From assembly GCA_963989245.1 (NCBI GenBank), contig OZ022341.1, positions 72,341,118 to 72,405,117 of the forward strand: 64,000 nucleotides of DNA, written 5' to 3'. A program made the position numbers and the translations under genes. The notes under the pieces were generated by a model. It was not told the origin of the DNA. It was given only the letters and a program-made list of their open reading frames with translations, and searched no databases. This DNA comes from Nansenia antarctica (taxonomy: Eukaryota > Chordata > Actinopteri > Argentiniformes > Microstomatidae). Positions within the stretch are counted from its first letter, which is position 1, and each line of letters opens with the position of its first letter. Positions 1 through 13,408 of the stretch are shown one piece after another.

Positions 1-214
1 CCTTGCCTATTGCATAGGATCCGCCGCACGACCCCGTGGCCGGCAGTCCCAGAAGAGGCCGCCAGGCAGACTAGCTGACTGGCTCCTCGAGCCCAGTACC
101 GTTATTCCGGCACCCAGGGGGCGGTGTTGCGCGACGGATCCTTGTCCAGAAATACTCCTATACCGCCCTCGGAAGCGGCCGCCCAATATGCCGCTTCCCG
201 TGTGCCTCGGCCAT

Positions 215-308
215 ATCTGGATCTGGCGAGCCGGGATACGAACCCCGGCCCCGGTGGGCAGCATGCACTAGTGGCCAGTGCGTAGACCGCTACACCACCG
301 CGGGGCAA
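215..308 (-). repeat. tRNA-derived SINE head (or tRNA pseudogene)
   Basis: Read on the minus strand, the segment starts GCCCCGCGGTGGTGTAGCGG, which fits a tRNA acceptor stem plus a pol III A box (TGGTGTAGCGG). About 55 bases later it has GGTTCGTATCC, one mismatch from the B-box consensus. A non-tRNA body follows toward position 1. The D and anticodon arms do not form a clean functional tRNA, so a tRNA-derived SINE is more likely than a working tRNA gene. Confidence 0.55.
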
Positions 309-488
309 CACCCTGACATCTCTAACGCACCTTCTCCACAGACGACTTTAACTGTGAAAACCCCCAAACAAACAAATAGACAAACAAACATGTGTTTGAC
401 CTTTGACCTGACCTCAGTCAGAGAAGCAGCCCCACCTGTCTCTGACGGGCCTCTGTGTCAAACCAGGAAGTGAAACTAGCGTCTGGTG

Positions 489-2263
489 CTAGGTTTCCGT
501 TAACCGGTAATTGCCGGACTTTGTCCGGTAATTTTTTTTGAAGTCCGACAAATTGAAAAGTCGTCGGACATATTGTCCGGACATATTGTCCGGACATATT
601 GTCCGGTGAAAATAATTCCCTTTGAATACAATTCGCTAAAGTTCACATTCTGATTCCTTCTATTTTAAAAAAGACGAATATATAGGCTATGTATTTCTTT
701 TATTATGATATGATTTGACACCGGCATGATGATGACTCCTAATGTGTAGGCTGCCTATGCGAAACAGCGCACAGGTGCCACATGGGATTGATGCCAGATG
801 GGATTACAGCTTAACCAGTCTATTACCGCTTAAACACAGTAGCCCATTCGGCGGTAACCCATGCCTATCTGGCAACCCTGCCAACCCGTCCACCATAGTA
901 ATACGCAAACGTTGCAGCTCAAAGTGCACCATAGCGAGCGATTAAATTAATGGAAAGATGGCAAAACAAAGTAAGCTTAGCAATTATTTCATGAAGCCAA
1001 GCAACAATGAGTCTGAGCCTGAGGAGAAGTCTGACTTGGAAGAGATGGAGGCCGCAGCGGCTGACGCCGTCGTGGCTCCTCCAGCCAAGAAGTCTCGTGG
1101 ATTCAGAGTTGAATGGAAAAAAACTTTCCCCTGGCTGCGTTTAGATGAGGAAGCCGGAAAAATGTAAGCCTAATATGCTTCATCTCAGCTTTTAAATCAA
1201 ACAAATACCAGTTAAATCATTGTAATCACGATCAAATTGATGAAAAGCCCTGAGTGAAATGAAATGCACAGCTCTCATTATCAACTGCATGTTGTTAAGG
1301 TACGACAATGTCTGCTTATTCAGCTATTGACGCTTAAACACTGTGAGTTTCGTATGAACGTTATGACTTATAATGTCATATAAACGGTGAACGAGTCCAA
1401 CCTGTCAGAACCCAAATAGACCCGCCCACGCATCTGATCTGCTCGATGTCGGAGTCTAGTTTTCCACAGCCAAACATTCAGCACTACAAAACTGACACGA
1501 CAATTGTACTATTAAACTTTACTCTAGGCTATTTTATTTAAGGCTATCCCCTATCTATCTGAGAAAAGGCATAGGCGATAGGCCTAGGCTGTAACATCGA
1601 ACGGAAATTAGCCTATACATACGCATTGCAAGTTAATTTAAAGCCTATTTATTTTCAAAGAGTTTTATTCTATTTTATTTTATCTGATAAAAGGCATATG
1701 AACGGAAATTAGGCTAGCCGTGTCACGCCAGAAGCCTACATGCTTGCACTGTTACTGTTCAATAAAATGTTATACATCTAGACATTGTGGTATTTCTTTA
1801 TATACGTATCCCAGACTGCCTATCAATTGTTTCTCAATAAACAGTTATGTTCTTCCCATTGTCATACTCCCGAGCTAAACGAAATGCCTTCCCAACCAGC
1901 GAGACTTATAGAAATGACGTTGTTTTATTGATTTAAAAAAAAGGGTAAAACTGGAAAGAGAAAATAGAAAACTCACATTAATCCCAAACAATTTAACAAA
2001 CTTCAGTTAACGTAATGTGGAGTCCGTTCATTGATCGATGCTGTCTGTTCAGTTCCCAGTGAGGCGCCCGTTCAGCGCTGGACCCGTTCAGCGCTGGATT
2101 TGACGCATGGCATAGCGCGCATGCGTCAAATCATGTTATATTATTATATATTATATAGCTCGCATCTAATCGTATCGGATGAGAAATAGACATTAAATGG
2201 CATATATAGGCCGCTACACAACAGTAATCACCGCGACAAACAGCTATATTAGATTTTGATTTT

Positions 2264-2297
<34 letters not shown>

Positions 2298-2393
2298 TTT
2301 AATATGATGACCGGAATATATCACGTTTGTCCGGTAAATCGAATTCTTCCCGGACACGATGTCCGACGGCAAATTTTTCTAACGGAAACCCTG
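489..2393 (+). mobile_element. hAT-type DNA transposon, internally deleted, 8-bp TSD
   Basis: The ends are imperfect inverted repeats (CTAGGTTTCCGTTA on the left; the right end reads CAGGGTTTCCGTTA on the other strand). They are flanked by an exact 8-bp direct repeat GTCTGGTG at 481-488 and 2394-2401, the hAT hallmark. Subterminal tandem motifs containing TTGTCCGGACA lie at both ends. The interior keeps one short coding exon (958-1164) and otherwise AT-rich non-coding DNA, so the catalytic part of the transposase is missing and the copy is non-autonomous. Confidence 0.8.
958..1164 (+). pseudogene. N-terminal exon of a hAT-type transposase (remnant)
   Basis: An open frame starts with ATG at 958 and encodes about 69 residues: a basic N-terminus with the pattern KLSNYF, an acidic Glu/Asp patch, then FRVEWKKTFPWL just before a good donor (GTAAGC). 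Short first exons of this style, with a K-rich start and an FxVEWxxxFPWL block, occur in fish hAT-like and ZMYM/BED-related transposases; that assignment is from memory of the family. No downstream exon with the DDE region or the C-terminal dimerisation motif is present before the right end of the element. I regard it as the leftover first exon of a deleted transposase. Confidence 0.5.
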
Positions 2394-2528
2394 GTCTGGT
2401 GTCTGGTTAGGATGCTGACCGAGGTTCCTCTTTCAGAGAAGAACACCTGCTGCTGATGAGACGCGTGACTCAGACTGGTCTGCCTTAAGTGATGGACTGT
2501 TGACATTTATGTCTCGGAAGCTAGTCTC

Positions 2529-2938
2529 AGGCCACTTCCACACGGAGACAGAACCCATCTGTTTCTTTTTCATTTAAAAAACGTTTTCTGTAAACATCAA
2601 GTCATCTCAAGATATCTCTCAAAATATGTGCGTCCAAACGAAACCACTGAAAATGCTGAAACGCTGCCACACACATGACACCAAACACAGAGGAGAAGAA
2701 CGGAGCATGCGCGACACTCGTGCGATGGCGTCAAGTTCAGGACGGATGCGTTTGGGTTGTAAAGACGGAAATGCTAGGCTAAGCTAGGGGGGCGTCTTCA
2801 GGTCTGTTCACTCTGGGACCCGGTCAAAACATAGCGTCTTCAGGCTCCCAGAACGCGGTTCTGTGTGGACGAAACGTCCCTACGATGAAACACTTTGGCA
2901 GATACGCCCAGATTCACCTCCGTGTGGACAAGGCCTTA
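2529..2938. mobile_element. Short TIR element (MITE-like), about 410 bp
   Basis: The left end (AGGCCACTTCCACACGGAG) and the right end (CTCCGTGTGGACAAGGCCT) are imperfect inverted repeats. The interior has no coding capacity. Superfamily is not clear because no unambiguous target duplication was found. Confidence 0.55.
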
Positions 2939-3055
2939 AATATGTACCAGACAAGGCCTTAAATATGTACCAGACAAGGCCTTAAATATGTATTGAGCCT
3001 CGGAAAAGGGCTATATAAATTTAACGAATTATTATTATTATTATTATTAATTGTG
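2932..3055 (+). repeat. Three-copy 23-bp tandem repeat running into a SINE/LINE-type tail
   Basis: The unit AAGGCCTTAAATATGTACCA is repeated three times, the last copy degenerate. It is followed by GGGCTATATAAAT and an (ATT)n run, which resembles the 3' tail of fish L2-related SINEs and LINEs. The 3060-3480 stretch beyond is unremarkable apart from CTG-rich and CA-rich simple sequence. Confidence 0.5.
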
Positions 3056-3482
3056 TCGCATCAATGCAGTCCTTTTTGATTTCTTTTGCAGATTTTTGAT
3101 TTCCTTAACCTAAGTTAAATATAACAAACAGGCTAATATCCCATGGCACGTCATGTTGGAATTGAACCCAGAAGTCGTAGCTCCCAGACGTCAGAATGGA
3201 ACAATGCCTTTTGTGTTTGTAGAGGAGGATGCAGTCAGACATCCTAGCATGCTAGCTCTGTGTGCTGCAACTCTGCTGCAACGCTGCACCTGTCTGCTGC
3301 TGCTGCTGCACCTGTCTGCTGCTCCATGCACCTCTCCCGCTGCTTCCCTCCCTGACCTACCTAGTGACCTCTCTGTCCTACCACACACACACACACACAC
3401 ACAGACACGCACAGAGACAGTCAGGTCTAAGACAGACCCACACACATTCACATTCATTCAGAATAATCTACATTACACACAG

Positions 3483-3660
3483 ACCATGTAGAGTCTAGAC
3501 CTTCTGGTAGAACACAGACCATGTAGAGTAAAGACCTTCTGGTAGAACACGGACCATGTAGAGTAAAGACCTTCTGGTAGAACACAGACCATGTAGAGTA
3601 AAGACCTCCTGGTAGAACACAGACCATGTAGAGTAAAGACCTCCTGGTAGAACAGCTGTA
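3483..3660 (+). repeat. 35-bp minisatellite, about 5 copies
   Basis: The unit AGACCATGTAGAGTAAAGAC followed by CTTCTGGTAGAACAC is repeated head to tail about five times with few differences. Apparent open frames in both orientations are products of the repeat, not genes. Confidence 0.85.
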
Positions 3661-3738
3661 GGCGCTGGGACAGACAGATATGAACCCCCCATGCAGATCC
3701 ACAGGAAGGTAGACCCCCTCACATCTGGCCTCACACAC

Positions 3739-3873
3739 CTGTCTCTCTCTCTCTCTCTCTCTCACTCTCTGTCTCTCTCACTCTCTGTCTCTCTCTCTGT
3801 CTCACTCTCTCCCTCCCCCTCCCTCTCTCCCACCCCCCCCTTTCTTTCTCTCTCCCCCATCCTCCCTCCCTCC

Positions 3874-3922
<49 letters not shown>
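3739..3922 (+). repeat. (TC)n / CT-rich microsatellite
   Basis: Nearly pure CT dinucleotide tract with interspersed C runs. No splice or coding signal. Between 3923 and 4560 there is a (TG)n tract at 4026-4064 and otherwise nothing I can assign. Confidence 0.9.
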
Positions 3923-3924
<2 letters not shown>

Positions 3925-4024
3925 ATTGTCTACATATTAATTGTTCATATTACCATGCATCATTGCCCCATGACGTGTTCCACCCATGTGTGAGTGTGTG
4001 CACCATGCCAGCCTGGTAGAGTGG

Positions 4025-4066
<42 letters not shown>

Positions 4067-4559
4067 ACACACCATGCCAGCCTGTTAGCGGTGGTGAGGA
4101 GGTGTTGGTGAGCAGCACAGCTGCTGGTTCATCAGATCACAACCAGAATCTGATGAAATGCTTCCTGCTTTAAACCAAGTATGCAGCCTGTACTTGCTGT
4201 GGGGTGGGTAGGGGGGTAGGGGAAGTGGGTGGAGGTGTGGGGATGGGTGTTAAATAAACAACAAAATAAAGTGAATTGAATAAAAGAGTAAAATAAAAAC
4301 CCAACATAAAGACCTAGCAGACATGTGATCTTGTCCAGTAGGATGTACCACCAGCCTGACTGCCCGCCCCGCCCAGCCTGATCAATACACACTCACATCC
4401 TCTGTCAGCAGCCAGTATTGATTATTGATTGTGTGACTGACACATTACCATGGTTCCCTCCCCCGGGGTATGACATCACACACCAGTTGTGTATTGTTGT
4501 GTAGAATGAACCACACCAGATATAATCCCTGGGCCAGATTTCTCCATACCACTACACCC

Positions 4560-5343
4560 CTTGTCCCTCCTCCACCCCCCCCCCCCCTCCCTCCCTCTCT
4601 TCCTCCTCTTCCCTCCTCCTCCACCCCCCTCCCTCTCCTCCTCTTCCCTCCCTCTTCCTCCCCCCTCCCCTCCTCTCTGTCTTAGTCCATGTTGGTGTGA
4701 TTGTCTCTCCATGCAGGGTCCAGAGGAAGTGGCCCCCCACCCTCTCACCACTGGCTCCCAACACATCTCTGCGGTACTGCCTCTCTCTCTCCCCCCTCTC
4801 TCTCTCCCCCCTCCTCTCTCTCTCTCTCTCCGCCCTCTCTCTGTCTCTCCCCTCTCTCTCTCCCCCTCCTCTCTCTCTCTCTCCGCCCTATCTCTGTGTC
4901 TCCCCTCTCTCTCTCTCTCTCCCCCCTCCTCCCCCCATCTCTCTCCGCCCTCCTTTCTCTCTCTCTGTCTCTCCTCTCTCCCCCCTCCTCTCTCTCTCTC
5001 CCCCCTCCTCTCTCTCTCTGCCCTCCTATCTCTCTCTCTGCCCTCCTCCCTCTCTCTCTGCCCTCCTCCCTCTTCTCTCCCTCCTCTCTCTCTCTGTGTC
5101 CTGTCATGGAAGCAGGCTAGTGTTATCCTTCACTAACAGAACCCTGGAGACGCCCTGCTGTCTGCTGCTGCTCTCGCTGTCTGTCTGTCTGTCCCTGCCA
5201 CAAACCTGTCTGTCTGTCTGTCCCTGCCACAAACCTGTCTGTCTGTCTGTCCCTGCCACAAACCTGTCTGTCTGCTCTTGTCTTGTCAACACATCGCCTC
5301 ACTTGTCTTTTTTCGTTTCTCTCTCTCTCTCTCTGTCTCTCTG

Positions 5344-5382
<39 letters not shown>

Positions 5383-5430
5383 GTCTCTCTCTCTCTCTCT
5401 CTCTCCCTCTCTCTCTCTCTCTGTCTCTCT
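4560..5430 (+). repeat. Long polypyrimidine (CT/CCT) tract with a 37-bp CTGT repeat
   Basis: About 870 bases are almost wholly C and T on the plus strand, interrupted at 4690-4775 by a short non-repetitive stretch. At 5175-5278 a unit CTGTCTGTCCCTGCCACAAA is repeated three times. Very long homopurine/homopyrimidine tracts can form triplex or slipped structures; that is general knowledge, not shown here. Confidence 0.85.
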
Positions 5431-5559
5431 CCCTCTCGCGCTTGGGTTTTTCTTTCTCTCTCTTGGCTTGGGTTTCTTATCTGCTGGGCTGTTCTCTGTG
5501 CTTTGCTGTTGTTTCAGAAGCCTGCTTCACTGGCTGCTACAGCGTGAGCCTAGGCTCAG

Positions 5560-5756
5560 CTTAGCTTAGCCATAGCCTCGCCTAGCCTCGCCTAGCTTAG
5601 CCATAGCCTATCCTTAGCCATAGCCTCGCCTAGCCTTAGCCTAGCCGAGCCTAGCCTTAGCCGAGCCTTTGCTGATACTTTGCCGAGCCTTTGCTGAGCC
5701 TTAGCCAAGCTTTTGCCTAGTCTTAGCCTAGCCTTAGCCTAGCATTAGCCTAGCGT
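5560..5756 (+). repeat. TAGCC-type degenerate short tandem repeat
   Basis: Degenerate iterations of CTTAGCCTAGC and CATAGCCTCGC. No coding potential. Confidence 0.75.
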
Positions 5757-5909
5757 GTGACAGCATGCTTTCTGTCTGAGTGCATCTCTCACTGTGAAAA
5801 ATAATGATTGGATACCGCCCAACCCGTGTGTGTGTGGAGTAGGTTGCGTGTGTGTGTGTGGTAGGGTGTCTGTGTGTGTGTGTGGGTGGTAGGCTGTGTG
5901 TGTGTGGTA

Positions 5910-7207
5910 CTCTGGTGACTCCCCCCCCTACCCTCTGGTGACTCCCCCCCCCCTACCCTCTGGTGACTCCTCCCCCCTACCCTCTGGTGACTCCTCCCCC
6001 CTACCCTCTGGTGACTCCTCCCCCCTACCCTCTGGTGACTCCTCCCCCCTACCCTCTGGTGACTCCTCCCCCCTACCCTCTGGTGACTCCGCCCCCCCTA
6101 CCCTCTGGTGACTCCCCCCCACCCTCTGGTGACTCCTCCCCCCTACCCTCTGGTGACTCCTCCCCCCTACCCTCTGGTGACTCCTCCCCCCTACCCTCTG
6201 GTGACTCCGCCCCCCCTACCCTCTGGTGACTCCTCCCCCCCTACCCTCTGGTGACTCCTCCCCCCCTACCCTCTGGTGACTCCTCCCCCCCTACCCTCTG
6301 GTGACTCCTCCCCCCCTACCCTCTGGTGACTTCTCCCTCCCACCCTCTGGTGACTCCGCCCCCCCTACCCTCTGGTGACTTCTCCCTCCCACCCTCTGGT
6401 GACTCCGCCCCCTACCCTCTGGTGACTCCGCCCCCCCCACCCTCTGGTGACTCCTCCCCCTCCACCCTCTGGTGACTCCTCCCCCTACCCTCTGGTGACT
6501 CCTCCCCCTACCCTCTGGTGACTCCTCCCCCTACCCTCTGGTGACTCCCCCCCTACCCTCTGGTGACTCCGCCCCCCTATCCTCTGGTGACTCCCCCCTA
6601 CCCTCTGGTGACTCCTCCCCCTACTCTCTGGTGACTCCTCCCCCTACTCTCTGGTGACTCCTCCCCCTACTCTCTGGTGCCTCCGCCCCCCTACCCTCTG
6701 GTGACTCCCCCCCCACCCTCTGGTGACTCCTCCCCCCACCCTCTGGTGACTCCGCCCCCCCTACCATCTGGTGACTCCACCCCCCCTACCCTCTGGTGAC
6801 TCCGCCCCCCTACCCTCTGGTGACTCCGCCCCCCTACCCTCTGGTGACTCCGCCCCCCCTACCCTCTGGTGACTCCGCCCCCCCTACCCTCTGGTGACTC
6901 CGCCCCCCACCCTCTGGTGTCTCCTCCCCCCTACCCTCTGGTGACTCCTCCCCCCTACCCTCTGGTGACTCCTCCCCCCTACCCTCTGGTGACTTCGCCC
7001 CCCTACCCTCTGGTGACTCCGCCCCCCACCCTCTGGTGACTCCTCCCCCCTACCCTCTGGTGACTCCTCCCCCCCCACCCTCTGATGTCTCCTCCCCCCT
7101 ACCCTCTGGTGACTCCTCCCCCCTACCCTCTGGTGACTTCGCCCCCCTACCCTCTGGTGACTCCGCTCCCCCCACCCTCTGGTGACTCCCCCCCTACCCT
7201 CGGGTGC
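5910..7207 (+). repeat. 1.3-kb minisatellite, 21-24 bp unit, more than 50 copies
   Basis: Units of the form CTCTGGTGACTCCTCCCCCC plus TAC run head to tail for 1.3 kb. They vary in C-run length and in T/G at the CTCC/CGCC position. The array lies in the intron directly upstream of the first kdm5c exon in this window. Open frames through it are repeat artefacts. Confidence 0.95.
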
Positions 7208-7333
7208 TTGTGTGTGTTGGTGGTTTTCCTGCGTCGTGGTGGTGGGTGCTTCCCCCCTCCCCCTAGCCCTTCTACTCACTCTAGTTCTACAGCCCCCCCC
7301 CCCCATGCTGACCTCTGACCCCTCCCCCCCCAG

Positions 7334-7457
7334 CCTGAGCCCACAGAGGAGGACATTGAGAAGAACCCGGAGCTGAAGAAGCTGCAGATCTACGGGGCGG
7401 GGCCTAAGATGCTGGGCCTGGGCCTGGTGCCCCGCAACAAGAGCCTGGCCAGGAAAG
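7334..7457 (+). CDS. kdm5c: kdm5c exon 1 of window
   Basis: Encodes PEPTEEDIEKNPELKKLQIY and the segment after it, the conserved linker between ARID and PHD1 in KDM5C/D. Acceptor CCCCCCAG, donor AAAG|GTGGGT, ends in phase 1. Confidence 0.93.
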
Positions 7458-8116
7458 GTGGGTCTGTCTGTCTGTCTGTCTCTGTCTGTCTGTCTGTCTC
7501 TGTCTGTCTCTCTAAAGCCTGGTACACATAAAGATTTTGTAAATCTTAACAGTTTATCTGAGAGAGACCCCACACATGAAGAAAAAAAATCATGGATTGA
7601 ACAGTTTTGATCGTATTGTGTATGGAGTGCTCCGATATTCCCAATACAGCACACCACATACATAAAGATCTGTCCTACGACAGTCTGGAGTCTCGTCCCC
7701 CAAGGCAGAAATCTCGCGTGATCAAACGTGATGTAACGTAATCTGCCAGATTATCTTTGTGTTTACCAGGCTTTAGTCTGTGTGATGCAGGACTAGTCAG
7801 TGTGTGTGTGACAGGGTTAGGGTATGGAGGTCAGAGGTCAGGAGTCTCTCTGCTCTCTTCCAGACGAGACGCCTTTGACAGTGACGGTCCGAGGCCCCGC
7901 CCCCGGCGCCGTGAAGGCGGAGCCTGGGGAGGTCACGGGGGTTGTGGCGGCCCCGCCCACTCTGGACACTGACAGCCCGGTGAAGGAGGAGCAGGAGGAG
8001 AAGGAGCAGGAGGAGGACGAGGAGGAGGCGCAGGAGCAGGGAGGCGCTGGGGGGCCCTGCACCAAGATGACCATGAGGCTCCGGCAGAACCTCAGCAACC
8101 CCCAGTTTGTAAGTAG

Positions 8117-8183
<67 letters not shown>

Positions 8184-10981
8184 TGGGTGTGGGTGTGGGT
8201 GTGAGAATGAAGTGTTATGAGAAGCCGTGGTATATGGTGGATATCGGCGCAGCTGGTTAGGCACGATATATACCACGGCTTCGAGTTCCATAATGCATTT
8301 ATACAACGGTTACCACATTTATCTATCAATATTTCACAGAAGAAAGACAAGACAAACTTTTAATTAATGTATTATAATGTAACTATGTTTTATTGTACCG
8401 TATTTTACGCACTATAAGGCACACTTAAAAGCCTTTAACTTTCCAAAAAAACGACAGTGCGCCTTATAATCCGGAGCGCCTTATATATGGATCAATTGGT
8501 TAATTGGTTGATCCATACTGGTTGTACACGGCGCTCAAGGCGCTCTGTCAAAATGTTTCAGTACGACTGGTAAACTACAAAGCCGCACCGCTTGCAGCAT
8601 TACGGTAATCAGTAAACACCGGTACTGATGTGCTTACTCACAGTCCCACACCACAAGACCCCAAGTAAAGAAGACTAAACAGAGTTTCCGAGGGAACAAA
8701 GCGAGATGGCCACAGTTAGAGATGGCCACAGTTAGACACAGTTAGAGGACAAACTCGAACAGTGGGTTGTTGAACAGAGAGCAGCAAGTAGAAGCGTCTC
8801 TACAGTCACTATTCGAATGAAGGCAACAGCGCTAGCACGGGACATGAACATCGATGAATTTCGAGGCGGTCCTTCTTGGTGCTTTCAACTTGAAGTTTTA
8901 AAGTACCCACTCGATATAAAAAACAACCTTTTAACGATCACTGTTCGGTCTACTGACGCCGACCGAAAGGCTGGACTGAAGGACACGGATACCATTCAAC
9001 TCGTTTTTCTTATTTTTAGTGAAAATTGAATAGATTGTAAAACCTGCGAATGCAGACAACAAAACATACATGAATACACAGCTCTGACACATTCAAAGAC
9101 TAAAACAAAGCATATAAATGTTACACAAAGCACGCATCAAACACACTAACCGTGGCATCCCTCAAGTCCTGGCATCACACAATGAACCCATACGCACGGT
9201 CTCCCACTATTTAAGCACCTAATCACAGCCCCCAATATCCCTCCGCATACCTGATCTATATAATCAAACAATTCCCACGCAGTTATGAGGCATAACTCAA
9301 AATAATGTTACTAATATCTAATAATCAATAATTAATAATAACTAATAATTATTCAAATAACATTTAAAATAACATTCCACATTTGTCCCATTTTATAGGC
9401 TAAAATATGCACACTGAAACACCCCATCCTAACTGGACAGTACAATCACTAAACACTTATAATTTGTGTATTGGATTCATTATTCTCGTTTGCCGGAGGC
9501 TACCGGTAAGGGAGGGTTGACTTGTAAACATACTTTCGTTTTAGCTCGTGTTCAAAAGCAAGAACTGTGTGTTCATCTAGTTATGTGTAGTTATGTGTTT
9601 TTAGCATGTCGATGTTCTCCCAGTATGTTGTCATGTTATTAAAATACAGTTGAGACCTTTGTAGCGATGTGTTTTGTTAGCAGCGTTCGTAGCTGTGGCT
9701 GCGTTCAGAGTCACTTTTCTCCCATTCAGTGTTTGAGGTGAACCAACATTCAAATACGCCTGTCGTGTTCAATCTTTCTCTGATTTGAATGTATGACACG
9801 TCATTTGAAAGCTTACAATCTGTAGTTTAAGCATGTGTAAAAACTGAAATTACGTTGCACATTTCACCAGGAGCTGTCACATATTGGTTGTTGGTTATAA
9901 TTGTATAGCCTATTGGTTGTTTTCTGGTGTTGTTTTATTGTTTTGCTCTGTTTGTAGTCTACTTGATGTATTTTTATCAGCTGTTAAATCACCACAGCGG
10001 TTAATCCACTAATAGAGATAATAGCAGATTGAAAATGCTTGTAGCTAACTACTCTATATCTCGTGGTCGCAGCTATTGCGAATTGCTATTCACGCGAGTC
10101 AGCTGTGAATCACCGCAGGTCCTTGACGCTTGTTGCAAAAATGGATGACGAACGGCTGATACTTGAGGTGGAAAAATATATATTTTTGACAGTGGAGCAG
10201 AGCAGGTAGAACGTTGACGGTGACAACGCTCAGGTGGAGCTTGGACAACGGGAAGTTGACACAACACCGATGGAGAGGTGACGCAACGCAGTAGGTGGAG
10301 CTTGGGCGTAACGCTACGCAACCCCAGTCAAACGTTTGACTGCAGTATTCTATATTCTATTCTATGCGCCTTATAATCCGGTGCGCCCTGTATATGAAAA
10401 CAGTTCTAAAATAGGCCATTCATTGAAGGTGCGCCTTATAATCCGGTGCGCCTTATAGTGCGGAAAATACGGTAAGTGTATTCATCCGCTGAACAGTTGT
10501 TTATCGGTTGCTGACCAATACAGATGGTGTGTTGTTATCTTTATCTAGCCAGGTTTCAGTTATGAATAAGAAATCAAGTTCATAGGAGCTAATCAAGTCG
10601 TTGATTAAGAGAGACTTATTAGTTAAGGATCTGGCATTGAAAAAAGCTAGCTACCTCCGCCCCTCCTGCAGGTTGATTCGTTTGTGTGCAGGATGTGTGA
10701 TCTAACCTCCACCCCTCCTGCAGGTTGATTCGTTCGTGTGCAGGATGTGCGGTCGCGGGGATGAGGATGAGAAGCTGCTCCTGTGTGATGGCTGTGACGA
10801 CAACTACCACACCTTCTGTCTGCTGCCCCCCCTCACCGACCCCCCCAAGGGCAACTGGCGCTGCCCCAAGTGTGTGGCTGAGGTGAGACACACACACACA
10901 CACACACTTCTCTTTCTCTCTCCCCCCTCTCTCTCTCTCTCTTTCTCTCTCTTCCCCCCTCTCTCTCTCTTTCTCTCTCTT

Positions 10982-11017
<36 letters not shown>

Positions 11018-13330
11018 CCTCTCTCTCTCTCTCCCCCCCCCTCTCTCTCTCTCTCCCTCTCTTTCTCTCTCTCCCCCTCTCTTTCTCTCTCTCCCCCTCT
11101 CTTTCTCACACACACACACACACACACACTGCTCAAACACCCAGTGTGTGTATCTCAGTGTTATCAGGTGAACGGGGTAACAAGTCGGCAGCCGATCGAT
11201 TTACATGGAAATCCATTTCAATTTCATATGTTTCAACGTTGTTGAGAATCACAACACAAACTCGCTAGTCAAGCCAAAACACTGCAACAAAGCAATGGAT
11301 TGGGTCAGTAATCTCCACTGCTACCTAGTTAACTAGAACACAACTTTACATTGTTACCTAGTTAACTAGAACACTACTTTACATTGTTACCTAGTTAACT
11401 AGAACACTACTTTACATTGTTACCTAGTTAACTACAACACTACTTTACATTGTTACCTAGTTAACTAGAACACTACTTTACATTGTTACCTAGTTAACTA
11501 CAACACTACTTTACATTGTTACCTAGTTAACTACAACGCTACTTTACATTGTTACCTAGTTAACTAGAACACTACTTTACATTGTTACCTAGTTAACTAC
11601 AACACTACTTTACATTGTTACCTAGTTAACTAGAACACTACTTTACATTGTTAGCTAGTCAACTACAACACTACTTTACACTGTTACCTAGTTAACTAGA
11701 ACACTACTTTACATTGTTACCTAGTTAACTAGAACACTACTTTACATTGTTACCTAGTTAACTAGAACACTACTTTACATTGTTACCTAGTTAAACTACA
11801 ACACTACTTTACATTGTTACCTTGTTAACTATAACACTACTTTACATTGTTACCTAGTTAACTAGAACACTACTTTACATTGTTACCTAGTTAACTACAA
11901 CACTACTTTACATTGTTACCTAGTTAACTACAACGCTACTTTACATTGTTACCTAGTTAACTAGAACACTACTTTACATTGTTACCTAGTTAACTACAAC
12001 ACTACTTTACATTGTTACCTAGTTAACTACAACACTACTTTACATTGTTACCTAGTTAACTAGAACCAGTGTTTCCTCTATATGCATTTATTGGTGGCGG
12101 GCCGCCACGAATGAATTTCCTCCGCCACCATTCAGACAGTCCACTTTGATTCAGGCTGCGAGTTATTATGACCGAATCTCTCAACAGGCGCGCGGCGCGA
12201 GGCGACGCGCTTTCAAAACTGGCTGCGTTCGTAAATTCACTCAGGAAATCCGATCAGCACTCGTGGAATGCCTCTCGTCCAATCAAATGACTCGGTTTCT
12301 CTATGACGTCGGGCCCAGTGTGCGCTCCAGCGCTCTCAGAGCGACTTTACGAACGCAACCTTACACTCATCTAGCTAGTTAGCTTAGCAGTCGTAGCTCA
12401 ATGGAGTGAGAAGCAGAGTTGTTGCCTTGTTGAAAACATATTCAGACTCCCCAGCTGTTCTACACGAGTTTATGACATGCAGCTGTATCATGCGGTGGTA
12501 GTACTAAACCCTCGTTGTGTATTGTTTGTTTTGCCGTGGAAATGAAACATTTATGAGTCTTACAACAACTCATGTGCGTGTAAAAAGCCGGTAAACGGAT
12601 TTCTCTTTTAGTCCGTCGCCGGTGCCTTTAATCCCGTATCCTAATCGAAAATGCAACATCATCAGCGACGGCTGTGGGTTATTGCATTTACTGCTGTTCT
12701 CTGGTTCATGTTCTTATACCAGTGCAGTGCCATATTCTGTATATTCTTTTTTTTTTTTTGGGCCATCCTCTAGTTTTGGGTGTGCGTTTCATGCGCGTGC
12801 ACGCGGAAAAAAACGCGCGCGCTGCGCGCCCGGTCAGGGGTAGCCGCCACCATTGTAAAAAAATCCTGGAGGAAACACTGAGAACACTACTTTACATTGT
12901 TACCTAGTTAACTACAACACTACTTTACATTGTTAGCAGGCTCACAGAACAAGCTGTGTTAGCTGACTAGTGATGCGTCATTGCAGTACAACAACGCAGA
13001 CATGTTGTGCTGTATCAGACATGTTGTACTGTATCAGGCTGAAATGTTTTTTCGAAATAAAAGTCTGAAAATCAGCCGACTTGTTTACCCCTTTCACCCG
13101 CAGCTCACATCTGTTCTGCCTTTGTTTACTGTTCAATGCTCACCTCTGCACCTCTTCCCCCTCCTCCCTTTCTTCCCCTCCCTCCCTCCCTCCCTCTCCT
13201 CAGGAGTATAAGAGGCCGTCAGAGGCGTTTGGGTTCGAGCAGGCGACCAGAGAGTACACCCTGCAGAGCTTCGGGGAGATGGCCGACACCTTCAAAGCAG
13301 ACTACTTCAACATGCCTGTCCATGTGAGTG

Positions 13331-13408
<78 letters not shown>

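Noticed and set aside
4697..4775. Possible extra kdm5c exon after CCATGCAG with donor GCG|GTACTG
   Set aside because: The translation (GPEEVAPHPLTTGSQHISA) matches nothing I know in KDM5 before PHD1, and the exon at 7334 already begins with the expected linker.
4470..5570. Long Ser/Leu/Pro open frames
   Set aside because: Translation of a CT-rich tract. Codon pattern follows the dinucleotide repeat, not a protein.
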